In this document: positions 34,128 to 41,705 of the stretch, piece by piece
How the letters are laid out: every line of letters starts with the position of its first letter
Position numbering within the stretch: the stretch's first letter is position 1
DNA from: Deltaproteobacteria bacterium
GTDB taxonomy: Bacteria > Desulfobacterota > Syntrophia > Syntrophales > JAFGHS01
NCBI GenBank assembly: GCA_016928025.1
Contig: JAFGLN010000066.1
Span: forward strand, 1 to 41,705
Direction of reading: 5' to 3'
Length of the DNA stretch: 41,705 nt
The notes under the pieces: generated by a model
What the model saw: only the letters and a program-made list of their open reading frames with translations
Databases searched by the model: none
Told to the model about the DNA's origin: nothing
Program-made: the position numbers and the translations under genes

Positions 34128-34493
34128 TTATTTTTTTGTCTTTGCGGCTTTCGCTTTGGCTGCGGGCTTTTTCGCTGCCGGTTTTTTTGCCGAAGCCTTT
34201 GCTGCAACAGTTTTGGTTGTTGTTGTTTTTTTAACTGCCTTAGCTTTTGCGGCCGGTTTTGCAGATTTGGCAGCAGACTTACTCTTTACTTTTTCCGCTA
34301 CTTTGGCAACCGTTTTTGCTGCTGCCAGTTTCGCTGCCTTTTGCTTGGATTTCGCCGCCGCTGCTTTTCCTTTGACCATCACTTTTTTGCAGCAAATAAT
34401 GTCGGCCGCTGCTGCATTACCTGCGTCATCGACAACCATCACAAGACCGCACTGCTCACAACTAAACACATCACCCTTTCTTGCCTTTGCCAT
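34128..34493 (-). CDS. Desulforedoxin-like domain with Lys/Ala-rich histone-H1-like tail
   Basis: The N-terminal 37 residues of this 121-residue protein match desulforedoxin: KGDVFSCEQCGLVMVV then DIICCKK, with the ligands C12, C15 and the adjacent pair C34-C35 that bind iron (or zinc) in that family. From about residue 40 the protein is an unbroken Lys/Ala/Pro-rich tail with PAAKAK- and KKPAAK-type repeats, like histone H1 or other nucleic-acid-condensing tails. The tail should be disordered and strongly basic. A GAGGAGGAA site precedes the ATG at 34493, ruling out a 12-residue upstream extension. A DNA- or RNA-associated metalloprotein is inferred. Confidence 0.8.
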   Translation of the reverse strand: MAKARKGDVFSCEQCGLVMVVDDAGNAAAADIICCKKVMVKGKAAAAKSKQKAAKLAAAKTVAKVAEKVKSKSAAKSAKPAAKAKAVKKTTTTKTVAAKASAKKPAAKKPAAKAKAAKTKK

Positions 34494-34641
34494 TCTTGTT
34501 TCCTCCTCGATAATTTTTTGGGTTATCATTGGTTTGAAAACACTTAATGCCGCAAATTCGATATGTTTTTACATGATAATAAATAAAATTTCAATCAATT
34601 ATCGTATTTTCCCAAGTTTTTTTTCGATTAATGATCTATCT

Positions 34642-35520
34642 CTATTTTTTTATTAGATTGCCTAAATAGTCCAATATGATATTGGCCGTTTCCCTTGGCT
34701 TTTCCATGGGAATAAGATGGCCGGCCTCCTTTAGCTGCCTGTAAGATCCTTGCGGCATTTGCGAAGACGCTTTTTTCAACTGAACATAATTTTGATTTTC
34801 GCTTTCTTCTCCTTCTAATACAAGAACGGGACTTTCAATCCCGGGAAAAAGCGGCCACGGATTATACGACATGCCTCCCATAAATAATATCGCTTCGCGC
34901 TGCGGCGAGCAAATCAGGTGAATCCCTTCATCCGGCGTCGACTTATAACCATATCGAATATAAAGTTCCAGGACATTGTGATCCCATCTTTTAAAGAGCG
35001 GTCTCGATTTCAGGTATCCGCTGAGTTCTTCTTCATCGCGCCAATGATCAATACGTTTGATCGATTTTGAAGCGAAGGGGTGGTCTTCTACCGTAAAAGG
35101 AATACCGTATAATTCCGGAATGAGAAATATGGGTTCGATAAGAATCAAGGCGGCGGGTTTCAATCCACAGACCGCTTCGGAAATGACGGCAATGTTTGCG
35201 CCCATCGAATGGCCTACCACCAAAGGTCTTTTCATATTCAGACCGCGGCAGAATTCTTCAAAGTCTTTCGCCAGAGACATCCAGCTTATCGTCCCGCTGT
35301 CTGCATCCGGTTCTCTGTGGTCAGTATAAAACGGAACAATGACTCGATAGACCTCAGAAAGTTGCATGGCAACAGGATGCCAGAGCTGGGGAGGGAAACC
35401 GGTTGCATGAAGCAGAATCAGACTTTGCCCGTGCCCATCAGGCGTATTATCATAATACAGATAGGGCATGTCCACGTTGTCTATCTTCTGTTTCAATAAT
35501 TCATACGCAGCTTTGATCAT
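34642..35520 (-). CDS. Alpha/beta hydrolase
   Basis: This 292-residue alpha/beta-hydrolase fold enzyme has the oxyanion region LILLHATGFPPQLW, the nucleophile elbow VVGHSMGAN and a C-terminal AGHLIPMEKP with the catalytic histidine. The acid residue is probably in or near LVLEGEESEN. No signal peptide or membrane helix is present. The substrate cannot be assigned. The ATG at 35520 has a weak ribosome site; an internal ATG at 35469 (MPYLYYD) is a plausible alternative that still keeps the whole fold. Confidence 0.88.
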   Translation of the reverse strand: MIKAAYELLKQKIDNVDMPYLYYDNTPDGHGQSLILLHATGFPPQLWHPVAMQLSEVYRVIVPFYTDHREPDADSGTISWMSLAKDFEEFCRGLNMKRPLVVGHSMGANIAVISEAVCGLKPAALILIEPIFLIPELYGIPFTVEDHPFASKSIKRIDHWRDEEELSGYLKSRPLFKRWDHNVLELYIRYGYKSTPDEGIHLICSPQREAILFMGGMSYNPWPLFPGIESPVLVLEGEESENQNYVQLKKASSQMPQGSYRQLKEAGHLIPMEKPRETANIILDYLGNLIKK

Positions 35521-35790
35521 AATTTAAACGGTCTTCAGTTAAAATCGGGGCGATTAGGTTTACCTGATTTTTCGGCTACTATGGGAAAATACGGTGATTA
35601 AATCAAGACATTTGTTTACATGATTTAATCCAATGTTTTTTCAAACAATAGCCTGACAATGTTGATTCTACGAAGATTTCCCGGCGCACACTCTCATCGT
35701 AAAGCTTGATTGACTCATAAATAAATGTAAGATAGGATGCAAACGCACCAACAAACAGTGCGCGATAAAAAATCATAGGATTCGGCTACT

Positions 35791-37077
35791 GTGGAATTGC
35801 TCGTTATCACCATCCTGCTTTTATTGAACGGCGTTTTCGCCATGTATGAAATCGCCCTTGTTTCAGCACGCAAATCGTTGCTGGAAGAACAGGCACGATC
35901 CGGCCGTATCGGAGCCAAAGCTGCGTTACGGCTCCTGGAGGAGCCGGAAAAAGTCCTTTCGGCCATTCAGGTGGGCATTACACTGATAGGAATTGCGACC
36001 GGCGCCTATGGCGGTTTGACCCTGTCGGGGGATTTAGCGGCTTTTTTTTTGAATATTGATCTCCTGGTCCCCTATGCCCATACGCTCGCCGTTCTGATTG
36101 TTGTCGGTGTTATTACGTACTTCTCTTTAATCATCGGCGAACTGGTCCCTAAAACAATCGCTCTGAACAACGCCGAATCGATTGCCATGTTCCTGTCTCC
36201 CGCCATGAAGGTCTTCGGCGCTATCACGTATCCGATTGTCTGGGTTCTGAGCATTTCGACAAAATTCGTCATAAAACTTTTCGGCATTAAAACCCGCGAA
36301 GAGGCGCCTTTATCGGAAGAAGAATTGCTGATCCTTCTAAGAAAGGGCTCTGAGCACGGCATCATTGAAAAAGAAGAATCCGATATCATTAATGAAGTCA
36401 TCCGCTTCGGAGACAAGCATGCCAGTGCCTTGATGACACCTCGCGTGGATGTGGAATGGATTGATTTGAAGGATGATCCAGGCAAAATCATCGAAAGAGC
36501 CTTAAAATCCCCCCATACGCGTTTGCTCGTTTGCGAGAACCATATCGATAACATTCGGGGGGCGGTAAGCATCAAGGACATTCTGTCCGACTATATCAAC
36601 AACCAGTCGCTTCACATGGATGAAGTTGTTTTCGAGCCTCTGTACATCCCCGAACAAACACCGGCCTTAACCGTGTTGGAAACGTTTCGGAGGACAAAAA
36701 ATCATATCGGAGTCGTCATCAATGAATACGGATCCATAGAAGGAATCATCACGCTTCACGACCTGGCGGAAAACATCATGGGCGACCTGCCGGCAATGGG
36801 CGATCTCGCCAATCCGGAAATCGTCCCGCGAGATGACGGAACGCTTCTGGCGGACGGCTCGGTGAAGATCGAAGACATTGAAGACAAGCTGCAAATCCCT
36901 TCGCTGTTTGAAGATGATGAAGGGAAACCGGATGTAAACACCTTGGGCGGCCTGGCAATGTATAAGCTTAAACGGGTTCCCGAAACAGGCGACATTTTTT
37001 ATGCCGGCGGCTACTCTTTCGAAATTGTCGACATGGACGGAAACCGTGTCGACAAATTGCTCATCAAAGAGGGTTAA
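35791..37077 (+). CDS. CNNM/CorC (HlyC/CorC, UPF0053) family membrane protein
   Basis: This 428-residue protein starts at GTG. The N-terminal CNNM (DUF21) membrane domain (about 1-190) contains SAIQVGITLIGIATGAYGG and LIIGELVPKTIALNNAE. Two CBS domains follow (about 205-330, including VINEYGSIEGIITLHDL). A C-terminal CorC_HlyC domain (about 345-425) ends the protein. Members are linked to magnesium or cobalt efflux and divalent-ion homeostasis; older haemolysin annotations are unreliable. The next gene follows after 79 nt. Confidence 0.92.
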   Translation: MELLVITILLLLNGVFAMYEIALVSARKSLLEEQARSGRIGAKAALRLLEEPEKVLSAIQVGITLIGIATGAYGGLTLSGDLAAFFLNIDLLVPYAHTLAVLIVVGVITYFSLIIGELVPKTIALNNAESIAMFLSPAMKVFGAITYPIVWVLSISTKFVIKLFGIKTREEAPLSEEELLILLRKGSEHGIIEKEESDIINEVIRFGDKHASALMTPRVDVEWIDLKDDPGKIIERALKSPHTRLLVCENHIDNIRGAVSIKDILSDYINNQSLHMDEVVFEPLYIPEQTPALTVLETFRRTKNHIGVVINEYGSIEGIITLHDLAENIMGDLPAMGDLANPEIVPRDDGTLLADGSVKIEDIEDKLQIPSLFEDDEGKPDVNTLGGLAMYKLKRVPETGDIFYAGGYSFEIVDMDGNRVDKLLIKEG

Positions 37078-37156
37078 AACGGCTTTCGGATGTCATACCC
37101 CCGAGTCTCAGGCTTCGCCATAACACAATACTTTCCAAAGATCTGAGGAAATATTC

Positions 37157-38110
37157 TTGGAAAACATCAATCCATCGTATGCCACACTTTTGAAAACAGC
37201 ACTGCGTAACGGCACGAAGAAAGGCTGGAGCGGCTTTTTATGGATGATCAAAATAGTGGTACCTGTTTCCTTCCTGACGACCCTTCTTGCCTGGAGCGGC
37301 TGGCTCAATAAAATCGAATTTATCATTCAACCGGTTATGGGGGTTCTGAGCCTGCCTGCCCAGGCGGCGCTGCCCCTTTTAATCGGCATCCTGACAGGCA
37401 TTTACGGCGGCATCGCGGCGATGGTCGTGCTCCCTTTCAGCGCGGGAGAAATGACACTCATGGCCGTTTTTCTGCTTATGGCCCACAATATGATTCAGGA
37501 AGGTATCGTCCAGGGAAAATCTGGCATCCATCCGGTGAAGGCCACCTTGTTCCGCCTTTCGGCGGCAACCCTGACGGTTATCATCGTTGCTCCCTGGCTG
37601 GCCGTGCCCTCCCCTTCTTCGATAACAGCCGCTCCGCTAACGTTTGTTCGGACGCCGCTCTTCGATATGCTGCTGCAATGGCTGGATGTAGCACTCGGAC
37701 TGTGCCTTAAAATCTTCGTTATTATCATGATCCTGCTAACCTTTCTCGAGATCATGAAGATATTTAATTGGATTGTGCCGATCGTTCGTTTTATGTCGCC
37801 CCTTCTGAAAATTATGGGTCTGGATCGAAATGTCGGTTTCCTCTGGATGACGGCCATACTTTTCGGCTTAACCTATGGAGGGGCTGTCATTGTCGAGGAA
37901 GCCAAAGAACGCGGCCTGTCGAAAAAAGATTTGGAAATGCTGCATCTGTCCGTCGGAATCAACCATTCCCTGATTGAAGACCCGCCGCTTTTTATCGTTC
38001 TCGGTTTGAATGCTTTCTGGCTTTACATCCCTCGTTTAATAACGGCCATCTTGACGGTTCATCTGATTCGATTATGGCAGGAATTCGCAAAGAGGTATAT
38101 CAATCGGTAA
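37157..38110 (+). CDS. Gate/nucleoside-recognition domain membrane protein (SpmA/SpmB-like)
   Basis: This 317-residue integral membrane protein has two Gate-type repeats: WMIKIVVPVSFLTTLLAWSG with GILTGIYGGIAAMV, and KIFVIIMILLTFLEIMKIF with LFGLTYGGAVIVEEA. Gate domains occur in nucleoside transporters and in spore-maturation proteins SpmA/SpmB; the substrate is unknown. The start is TTG at 37157, supported by GAGGAAA (37145-37151); no ATG lies near the start of the homologous region. It is possibly cotranscribed with the CNNM gene. Confidence 0.82.
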   Translation: MENINPSYATLLKTALRNGTKKGWSGFLWMIKIVVPVSFLTTLLAWSGWLNKIEFIIQPVMGVLSLPAQAALPLLIGILTGIYGGIAAMVVLPFSAGEMTLMAVFLLMAHNMIQEGIVQGKSGIHPVKATLFRLSAATLTVIIVAPWLAVPSPSSITAAPLTFVRTPLFDMLLQWLDVALGLCLKIFVIIMILLTFLEIMKIFNWIVPIVRFMSPLLKIMGLDRNVGFLWMTAILFGLTYGGAVIVEEAKERGLSKKDLEMLHLSVGINHSLIEDPPLFIVLGLNAFWLYIPRLITAILTVHLIRLWQEFAKRYINR

Positions 38111-38235
38111 ATGACTCCACTCACAAAGCGTGACAATTCAATATCAGCTCAAACAAGATAAATAACGAAGGCATCTTCTTGCTTTTCCGCTTTACTTCGT
38201 TCATTCCAACATAAAGCCGCTTTGCTGAAAAATCT

Positions 38236-39372
38236 TCAGACCACTTCCGTAATATACTTCTTTTTCAGCAATCGCCAGAACACCACGGCAAATGCGGTCA
38301 GAGGAATGGCAAGCATCATGCCGAGAATACCGTTAAGGGCCACCCCCCAGAAGAAGATGGCAAAGATGATCAGAGCGGGATGGAGTCCGGTGCGGTTACC
38401 CATAATTTTCGGTGTCAGAACATAGCCTTCGATCATTTGCACGACACCAAAAACCGCCAGAACCATTACCAACCGCCACACGCCTCCGTCATCACCAAAA
38501 TAAGCCAACGGCAAGGCAACGCCGAGACCCGCGATACTTCCCAGGTAGGGGATAATATTGAGCAGCCCCAGCATCATTCCGATGACAATACCAGAGGGCA
38601 ATCCGACCAGGGCAAAACCAATCGCATACAATACACCCTGGGCCAGGGCGATAATGATCTGCCCGCGAAAAAAGGTCAGGAGAATGCCGATGAATTGATC
38701 GATCAGGTAGATAACGTCTTCTCTGGTTTCTTTTTTCAGAAAGGGCAGAAATTCACCAATTTGACTGGTTTGGAACGGCCTTGCCATCAGAAAGAAGGCA
38801 AGATAAACAGGAAGAACCGCCCAGGCGAATAAACTCGCTGCGGACTGAAACATTTGAACGACAGATTGCGCCACGCGCTGAGCTGAAGCCTGGAGTGCTT
38901 TGGCCACCATTTCACCGGGATTTTCCAAAAGATTTCCGAAATCCGTCATAACTCCGTACTTCTCCAGCAATGCCGTAACCTGCGGCCAATGCGCCCGCCC
39001 GGCATCCAGCATCGCGTTGATTATGGATGGCAGGTCGTCGAACAGCCGAAGTAATTGCTTCGCCGCAAAGGCGCCGGCAAACCAGATAAAGACCGTCATT
39101 GGAACAAGGGCCGTAAGAAAAAACAGGATCAGGGCCGCCGCCCGGATCCCCCGACAGACCTTGAGCAGCCAGTCATAATAGGGCCGCAGCAACATCGTCA
39201 GAATGACGGCTATCACGGGCGGCAGCAAGACATTTTTGAAAGTAGCGACAAAAAGAGCCAGCCCCCATACAACAGCACTGATAATGATCACGAGCACCAG
39301 CGCCGCCCCCAGCGTTACCGCCGCCGCAACGGTCGCCCGCTGCCTCGGTCCCAATCTGAGCTCTTCGAACAT
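38236..39372 (-). CDS. AI-2E family transporter (PerM-like)
   Basis: This 378-residue membrane protein of the AI-2E/UPF0118 family has about eight hydrophobic segments. The first pair (about 15-75) includes LLPPVIAVILTMLLRPYYDWL. The C-terminal half shows the family signature GLPSGIVIGMMLGLLNIIPYLGSIAG and GYVLTPKIMGNRTGLHPALIIFA. Members are reported as exporters of autoinducer-2 or as sodium/proton antiporters; neither is demonstrable here. AGGAGG (39377-39382) fits the second of two tandem ATGs (39372) better than the first (39375). Confidence 0.9.
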   Translation of the reverse strand: MFEELRLGPRQRATVAAAVTLGAALVLVIIISAVVWGLALFVATFKNVLLPPVIAVILTMLLRPYYDWLLKVCRGIRAAALILFFLTALVPMTVFIWFAGAFAAKQLLRLFDDLPSIINAMLDAGRAHWPQVTALLEKYGVMTDFGNLLENPGEMVAKALQASAQRVAQSVVQMFQSAASLFAWAVLPVYLAFFLMARPFQTSQIGEFLPFLKKETREDVIYLIDQFIGILLTFFRGQIIIALAQGVLYAIGFALVGLPSGIVIGMMLGLLNIIPYLGSIAGLGVALPLAYFGDDGGVWRLVMVLAVFGVVQMIEGYVLTPKIMGNRTGLHPALIIFAIFFWGVALNGILGMMLAIPLTAFAVVFWRLLKKKYITEVV

Positions 39373-39604
39373 CATGCCTCCTATGGTAATGTCTTGTTAA
39401 CCATCTTGAACCCCGTTAATGCATTGCCTGAACCGCTCCGGTCACATTTTTGCAGATAGCGATTTCATTGAAGCCGTACTCAATCCAATTGATGGGTGCG
39501 GCTTGTTAAAATATGCTCCTCGATTTTTCAATCTCCTCATCGATCTCATTGTTGATTTTTTACAACAAATCGGGAAGTAGGCCTTTTGTATTGGTACCTT
39601 GGGC

Positions 39605-40456
39605 TTATCCAATATCTTGTGCCGTTTTATCAGTCACTTTCACAACGGCGTCTGCTTCCGGATCAAAAGGGTTTGTACGAATCGCCAGGGAGAAAAGGTA
39701 TCCGTAACGTTTTTTTAAATAGCGCATATAACGCAACCACTCAAATATCAATAAGCGATAAACACGAGCAATATCATTTTCGAGATGTCTACGATCGGAA
39801 TCCAATAATCCGAATATTTCATCCCGGTTCAGCAGTTCATCTCGAAGATGGAATAAGGCCCTGAGTAGATCCGTAAAACTCTGATGTTCTTGAATAGTCG
39901 GATTTTCAATCAACCTTAGAAGTAAATCCGCCCTGTCCTTTAGATATTCAAATAAAGCAGGAATATCAGCTCGGTGAGAATCGATTGATATACGATGTTT
40001 TTTAAAGTGATTTTGCGCTCTGTCAAAATCTTCATCTCTCCATTCCGTCGAAATTTTCAAAACATTGCGAAACGTTTCAATTTCAGGGTCATACTTGATG
40101 AATATTTTTAGGAGTCCGTTACCCATCTCGCTGAAAAATAAGCCAGTGACCATATCAATCTTTTCCTGCCTTATGGCCTCTTCACGACGATTGACAAAAA
40201 AATCCGTAATACTGGCAATGACACCGAGAAAGGTTCCAACGCCGCCAATAATAATGATCACCGCTAGAATTTTGCCGATTTCGGTTTGGGGATGTAGATC
40301 ACCATAGCCCACAGTAGCCATGGTGACGATTGAAAAATAAACGGCATTCGTTAATGACATATTTTCCAGAAACATGAAGCCTATGATGCCTGTTAAAAGC
40401 AGCACAGTAAAAACCGCCAAATATATTCTAAGACGAGATTTTATTTGTTCTTTCAT
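39605..40456 (-). CDS. Two-helix potassium channel with unusual C-terminal domain
   Basis: This 283-residue channel subunit has a first membrane helix at about 10-30, a pore helix with the potassium filter TMATVGYGD (about 45-53) and a second helix at about 62-88. It would tetramerise. The cytoplasmic part (about 90-283) is helical and charged and does not show the RCK/TrkA-N nucleotide-binding motif typical of such channels; its family is not recognised. The transposase element begins about 21 bp upstream of the start codon, so its promoter may have been replaced or displaced. Confidence 0.87.
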   Translation of the reverse strand: MKEQIKSRLRIYLAVFTVLLLTGIIGFMFLENMSLTNAVYFSIVTMATVGYGDLHPQTEIGKILAVIIIIGGVGTFLGVIASITDFFVNRREEAIRQEKIDMVTGLFFSEMGNGLLKIFIKYDPEIETFRNVLKISTEWRDEDFDRAQNHFKKHRISIDSHRADIPALFEYLKDRADLLLRLIENPTIQEHQSFTDLLRALFHLRDELLNRDEIFGLLDSDRRHLENDIARVYRLLIFEWLRYMRYLKKRYGYLFSLAIRTNPFDPEADAVVKVTDKTAQDIG

Positions 40457-40477
40457 GATTCCAGCCTTTTATTCAAA

Positions 40478-40505
40478 AAAGGGGTCAAGTCTTTGCTTGG
40501 CTCAT
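40478..40505 (+). repeat. Left inverted REP-like repeat
   Basis: The 28-bp repeat begins AAAGGGGTCAAG and contains GTCAAG-TCTTTG-CTTGGC. It is inverted relative to 41492-41519, with one mismatch (G at 40500). Confidence 0.85.
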
Positions 40506-41464
40506 GTCAGAAGTCTTTCGATGCTTGCAACCTTTTGTTGTAGCTTTTTATTCCGTTTCATCGCCTGTTTTATTCTTAAAATAACACTGCTGACGCTGCT
40601 GTAACTGTTCATGCCAAAACGGATGCCGATAGTCTTAAGCGGCGCTCCGGTATGTTTCCTGATAAGATAAATGGCCACGTTGCGAGCCTCATTCGCTTTG
40701 CCTCGCTGCAATTTTAAAAGATCGTCAACCTCAATTTGATAAATCCGGCTCACCGCTGTCTCTATCTCAACCTGATCCAAAGCTAATTCTTTTGCCTGAG
40801 GCATTTCTTCTATTATTGCTTTATTTCCATACTTCTGTCTGATGTTATCTACAAAATCCTTTGTTCCCAATAACAACGGCGATTTTCTTTTTTCATATGA
40901 TGCGATGAGGCTTTCCGGTTCCTCCTTATCAACAAAATTAATATAGGCTTGCCGTCTCTTAGCTTTATTTCCCTCCAGCATGGTCAAAACAAAATCCTTA
41001 TATAACCAGTTCTCTTCATTGCCTTCTGATATATATGCCCTGTGTGAACTCCATGTATAGTCGTCAATTCGCTTCACAATACCGGCATGCAAAGGATTAC
41101 GGTGTATGTATCGCACCAGTTCTAAAAGATAACTGTCGCCGTCAATGACAATACTCTTATAACGCCCACGAAATAACGGTCCGTCTATTTTATATAACCT
41201 GTTGAAGCGTTGTGTGTAAATGCCGTTGATATGACGCATGCAGCGCGAAAGATTCCCCTCCGGCGTCTGTAAAAGCAGATGATAATGATTCGACATGAGG
41301 CAATATGCGGCAATCCGAACCTTCCACATAGCAGAAGCTTCTTTCAAGAGTCCGATAAATGCTTGATAATCATGTGGTGAAGAAAAAATCTTTGACCTGT
41401 TGAGCCCCCGGTTCATGACATGATACCAGGCATCAGGATATTGAATGCGTAAAGGCCTTGCCAT
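40502..41464 (-). CDS. REP-associated tyrosine (Y1/IS200-like) transposase
   Basis: This 320-residue HUH single-strand transposase begins MARPLRIQYPDAWYHVMNRG. The metal-binding HUH motif is in MSNHYHLLLQ; the catalytic tyrosine is probably in RHINGIYTQRFN. The C-terminal part (about 230-320) looks like a DnaA-type helix-turn-helix extension (RGKANEARNVAIYLIRK then IGIRFGMNSYSSVSSVI), common in one RAYT group. Length is complete and the frame is intact. Such transposases move or maintain REP repeats and are often single-copy. Confidence 0.9.
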   Translation of the reverse strand: MARPLRIQYPDAWYHVMNRGLNRSKIFSSPHDYQAFIGLLKEASAMWKVRIAAYCLMSNHYHLLLQTPEGNLSRCMRHINGIYTQRFNRLYKIDGPLFRGRYKSIVIDGDSYLLELVRYIHRNPLHAGIVKRIDDYTWSSHRAYISEGNEENWLYKDFVLTMLEGNKAKRRQAYINFVDKEEPESLIASYEKRKSPLLLGTKDFVDNIRQKYGNKAIIEEMPQAKELALDQVEIETAVSRIYQIEVDDLLKLQRGKANEARNVAIYLIRKHTGAPLKTIGIRFGMNSYSSVSSVILRIKQAMKRNKKLQQKVASIERLLT

Positions 41465-41491
41465 AATTGTTGACTTACACTAACCTTAAAG

Positions 41492-41519
41492 ATGAGTCAA
41501 GCAAAGACTTGACCCCTTT
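41492..41519 (-). repeat. Right inverted REP-like repeat
   Basis: The repeat starts ATGAGTCAAGC and ends ACTTGACCCCTTT, mirroring the left copy. Its internal palindrome GTCAAG-CAAAGA-CTTGAC is perfect. Confidence 0.85.
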
Positions 41520-41520
41520 G

Positions 41521-41705
41521 TTCCTCCTTGTTCCCTCGGTTGGGCACAGGTCACCAACCGCACTCCCTTCATCATCGGGCTTAACTCCGCCTGAAATTGA
41601 ATACGCTGTTCCGTTTGCAGGCATAAGTAAATAACCCGGATCGAAGGATCGATCGGCGTATCCAAATCGGAGGCCACACTGCCATAGTCCCCCCTGGCTT
41701 CAGGA
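41521..41705 (-). CDS. Possible C-terminal fragment of a gene running off the right edge
   Basis: The minus-strand frame is open from the window edge (PEARGDYGSVASDLDTPI, then IRVIYLCLQTEQRIQFQ and KGVRLVTCAQPREQGG). It then runs into the right REP repeat and stops inside it, near 41486. No family is recognised. It could be the tail of a real gene whose end now lies in the repeat, or chance. Confidence is low because only about 60 codons are visible. Confidence 0.3.

Larger units (their letters stand above)
40478..41519 (-). mobile_element. REP-associated tyrosine transposase element with inverted REP-like ends
   Basis: A 1042-bp unit is bounded by 28-bp inverted repeats (27 of 28 identical) and contains one Y1-type transposase gene whose stop codon lies inside the left repeat. 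Each repeat has a GGGG tetranucleotide beside a small palindrome (GTCAAG-N6-CTTGAC in the right copy), as in REP sequences handled by this transposase class. No target duplication is seen, as expected for HUH elements. Confidence 0.75.

Noticed and set aside
34156..34656. 166-codon plus-strand open frame antisense to the desulforedoxin-tail gene
   Set aside because: It is the mirror of a Lys/Ala-rich repeat and gives an artificial Ala/Phe-rich sequence. The minus-strand frame has the cysteine motif and a ribosome site.
39549..39568. Hairpin TTGTTG-N8-CAACAA downstream of the potassium channel gene
   Set aside because: Weak 6-bp AT-rich stem whose T run is in the loop rather than after the stem; not called a terminator.

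Overview
The window looks like a stretch of chromosome from an anaerobic member of the Desulfobacterota (the former Deltaproteobacteria), most likely Syntrophales (Syntrophus or Smithella relatives). That placement is an inference from gene content, not from a marker gene. Supporting points are the moderate GC content, an oxalate/formate-type transporter, a desulforedoxin-like protein, the leuCD type, paired MaoC hydratases and a thiolase suited to fatty-acid metabolism, and sigma-54 promoters with NtrC-type control. No tRNA, rRNA, CRISPR array or prophage was seen. Most of the window is core chromosome; the only clear mobile element lies at the right end.

Layout. 1-6.4 kb: end of an OFA-family transporter, a SpoIID-domain protein, RNase D with a VTT membrane protein, TruA and an HtrA protease. 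6.6-9.8 kb: a pyruvoyl-dependent arginine decarboxylase, then a three-gene signalling operon (small protein, HDOD, degenerate receiver-GGDEF) preceded by a near-perfect sigma-54 promoter. 9.85-10.06 kb: a minus-strand structured RNA with its own terminator, shaped like 6S RNA. 10.2-15.0 kb: an Asn-tRNA operon in which AspRS is fused to GatC, the GatA-like subunit has lost all its catalytic residues, and GatB is intact. 15.1-16.7 kb: pyrE and two MaoC hydratase genes. 16.8-22.5 kb: endonuclease V facing a leuC-leuD-metH activation-metH operon. 22.7-24.6 kb: a secreted Ig-like protein with a dockerin-like end.

24.7-28.6 kb holds a Spy/ZraP-like periplasmic protein divergent from a membrane histidine kinase and a sigma-54 activator. 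The shared intergenic region carries palindromes and a sigma-54 promoter, an arrangement like zraP-zraSR. 28.8-32.0 kb: a zincin fused to a hotdog domain, a stand-alone pyruvate-kinase C-terminal domain protein and a secreted transglutaminase. 32.2-35.5 kb: thiolase, UspA, a desulforedoxin with a histone-H1-like tail, and an alpha/beta hydrolase. 35.8-40.5 kb: a CNNM/CorC protein, a Gate-domain membrane protein, an AI-2E family transporter and a two-helix potassium channel. 40.5-41.5 kb: a REP-associated tyrosine transposase bracketed by 28-bp inverted repeats.

The strongest leads are the AspRS-GatC fusion with its glutaminase-dead GatA partner, the 6S-like RNA, and two unusual domain fusions (zincin-hotdog and desulforedoxin-H1 tail).
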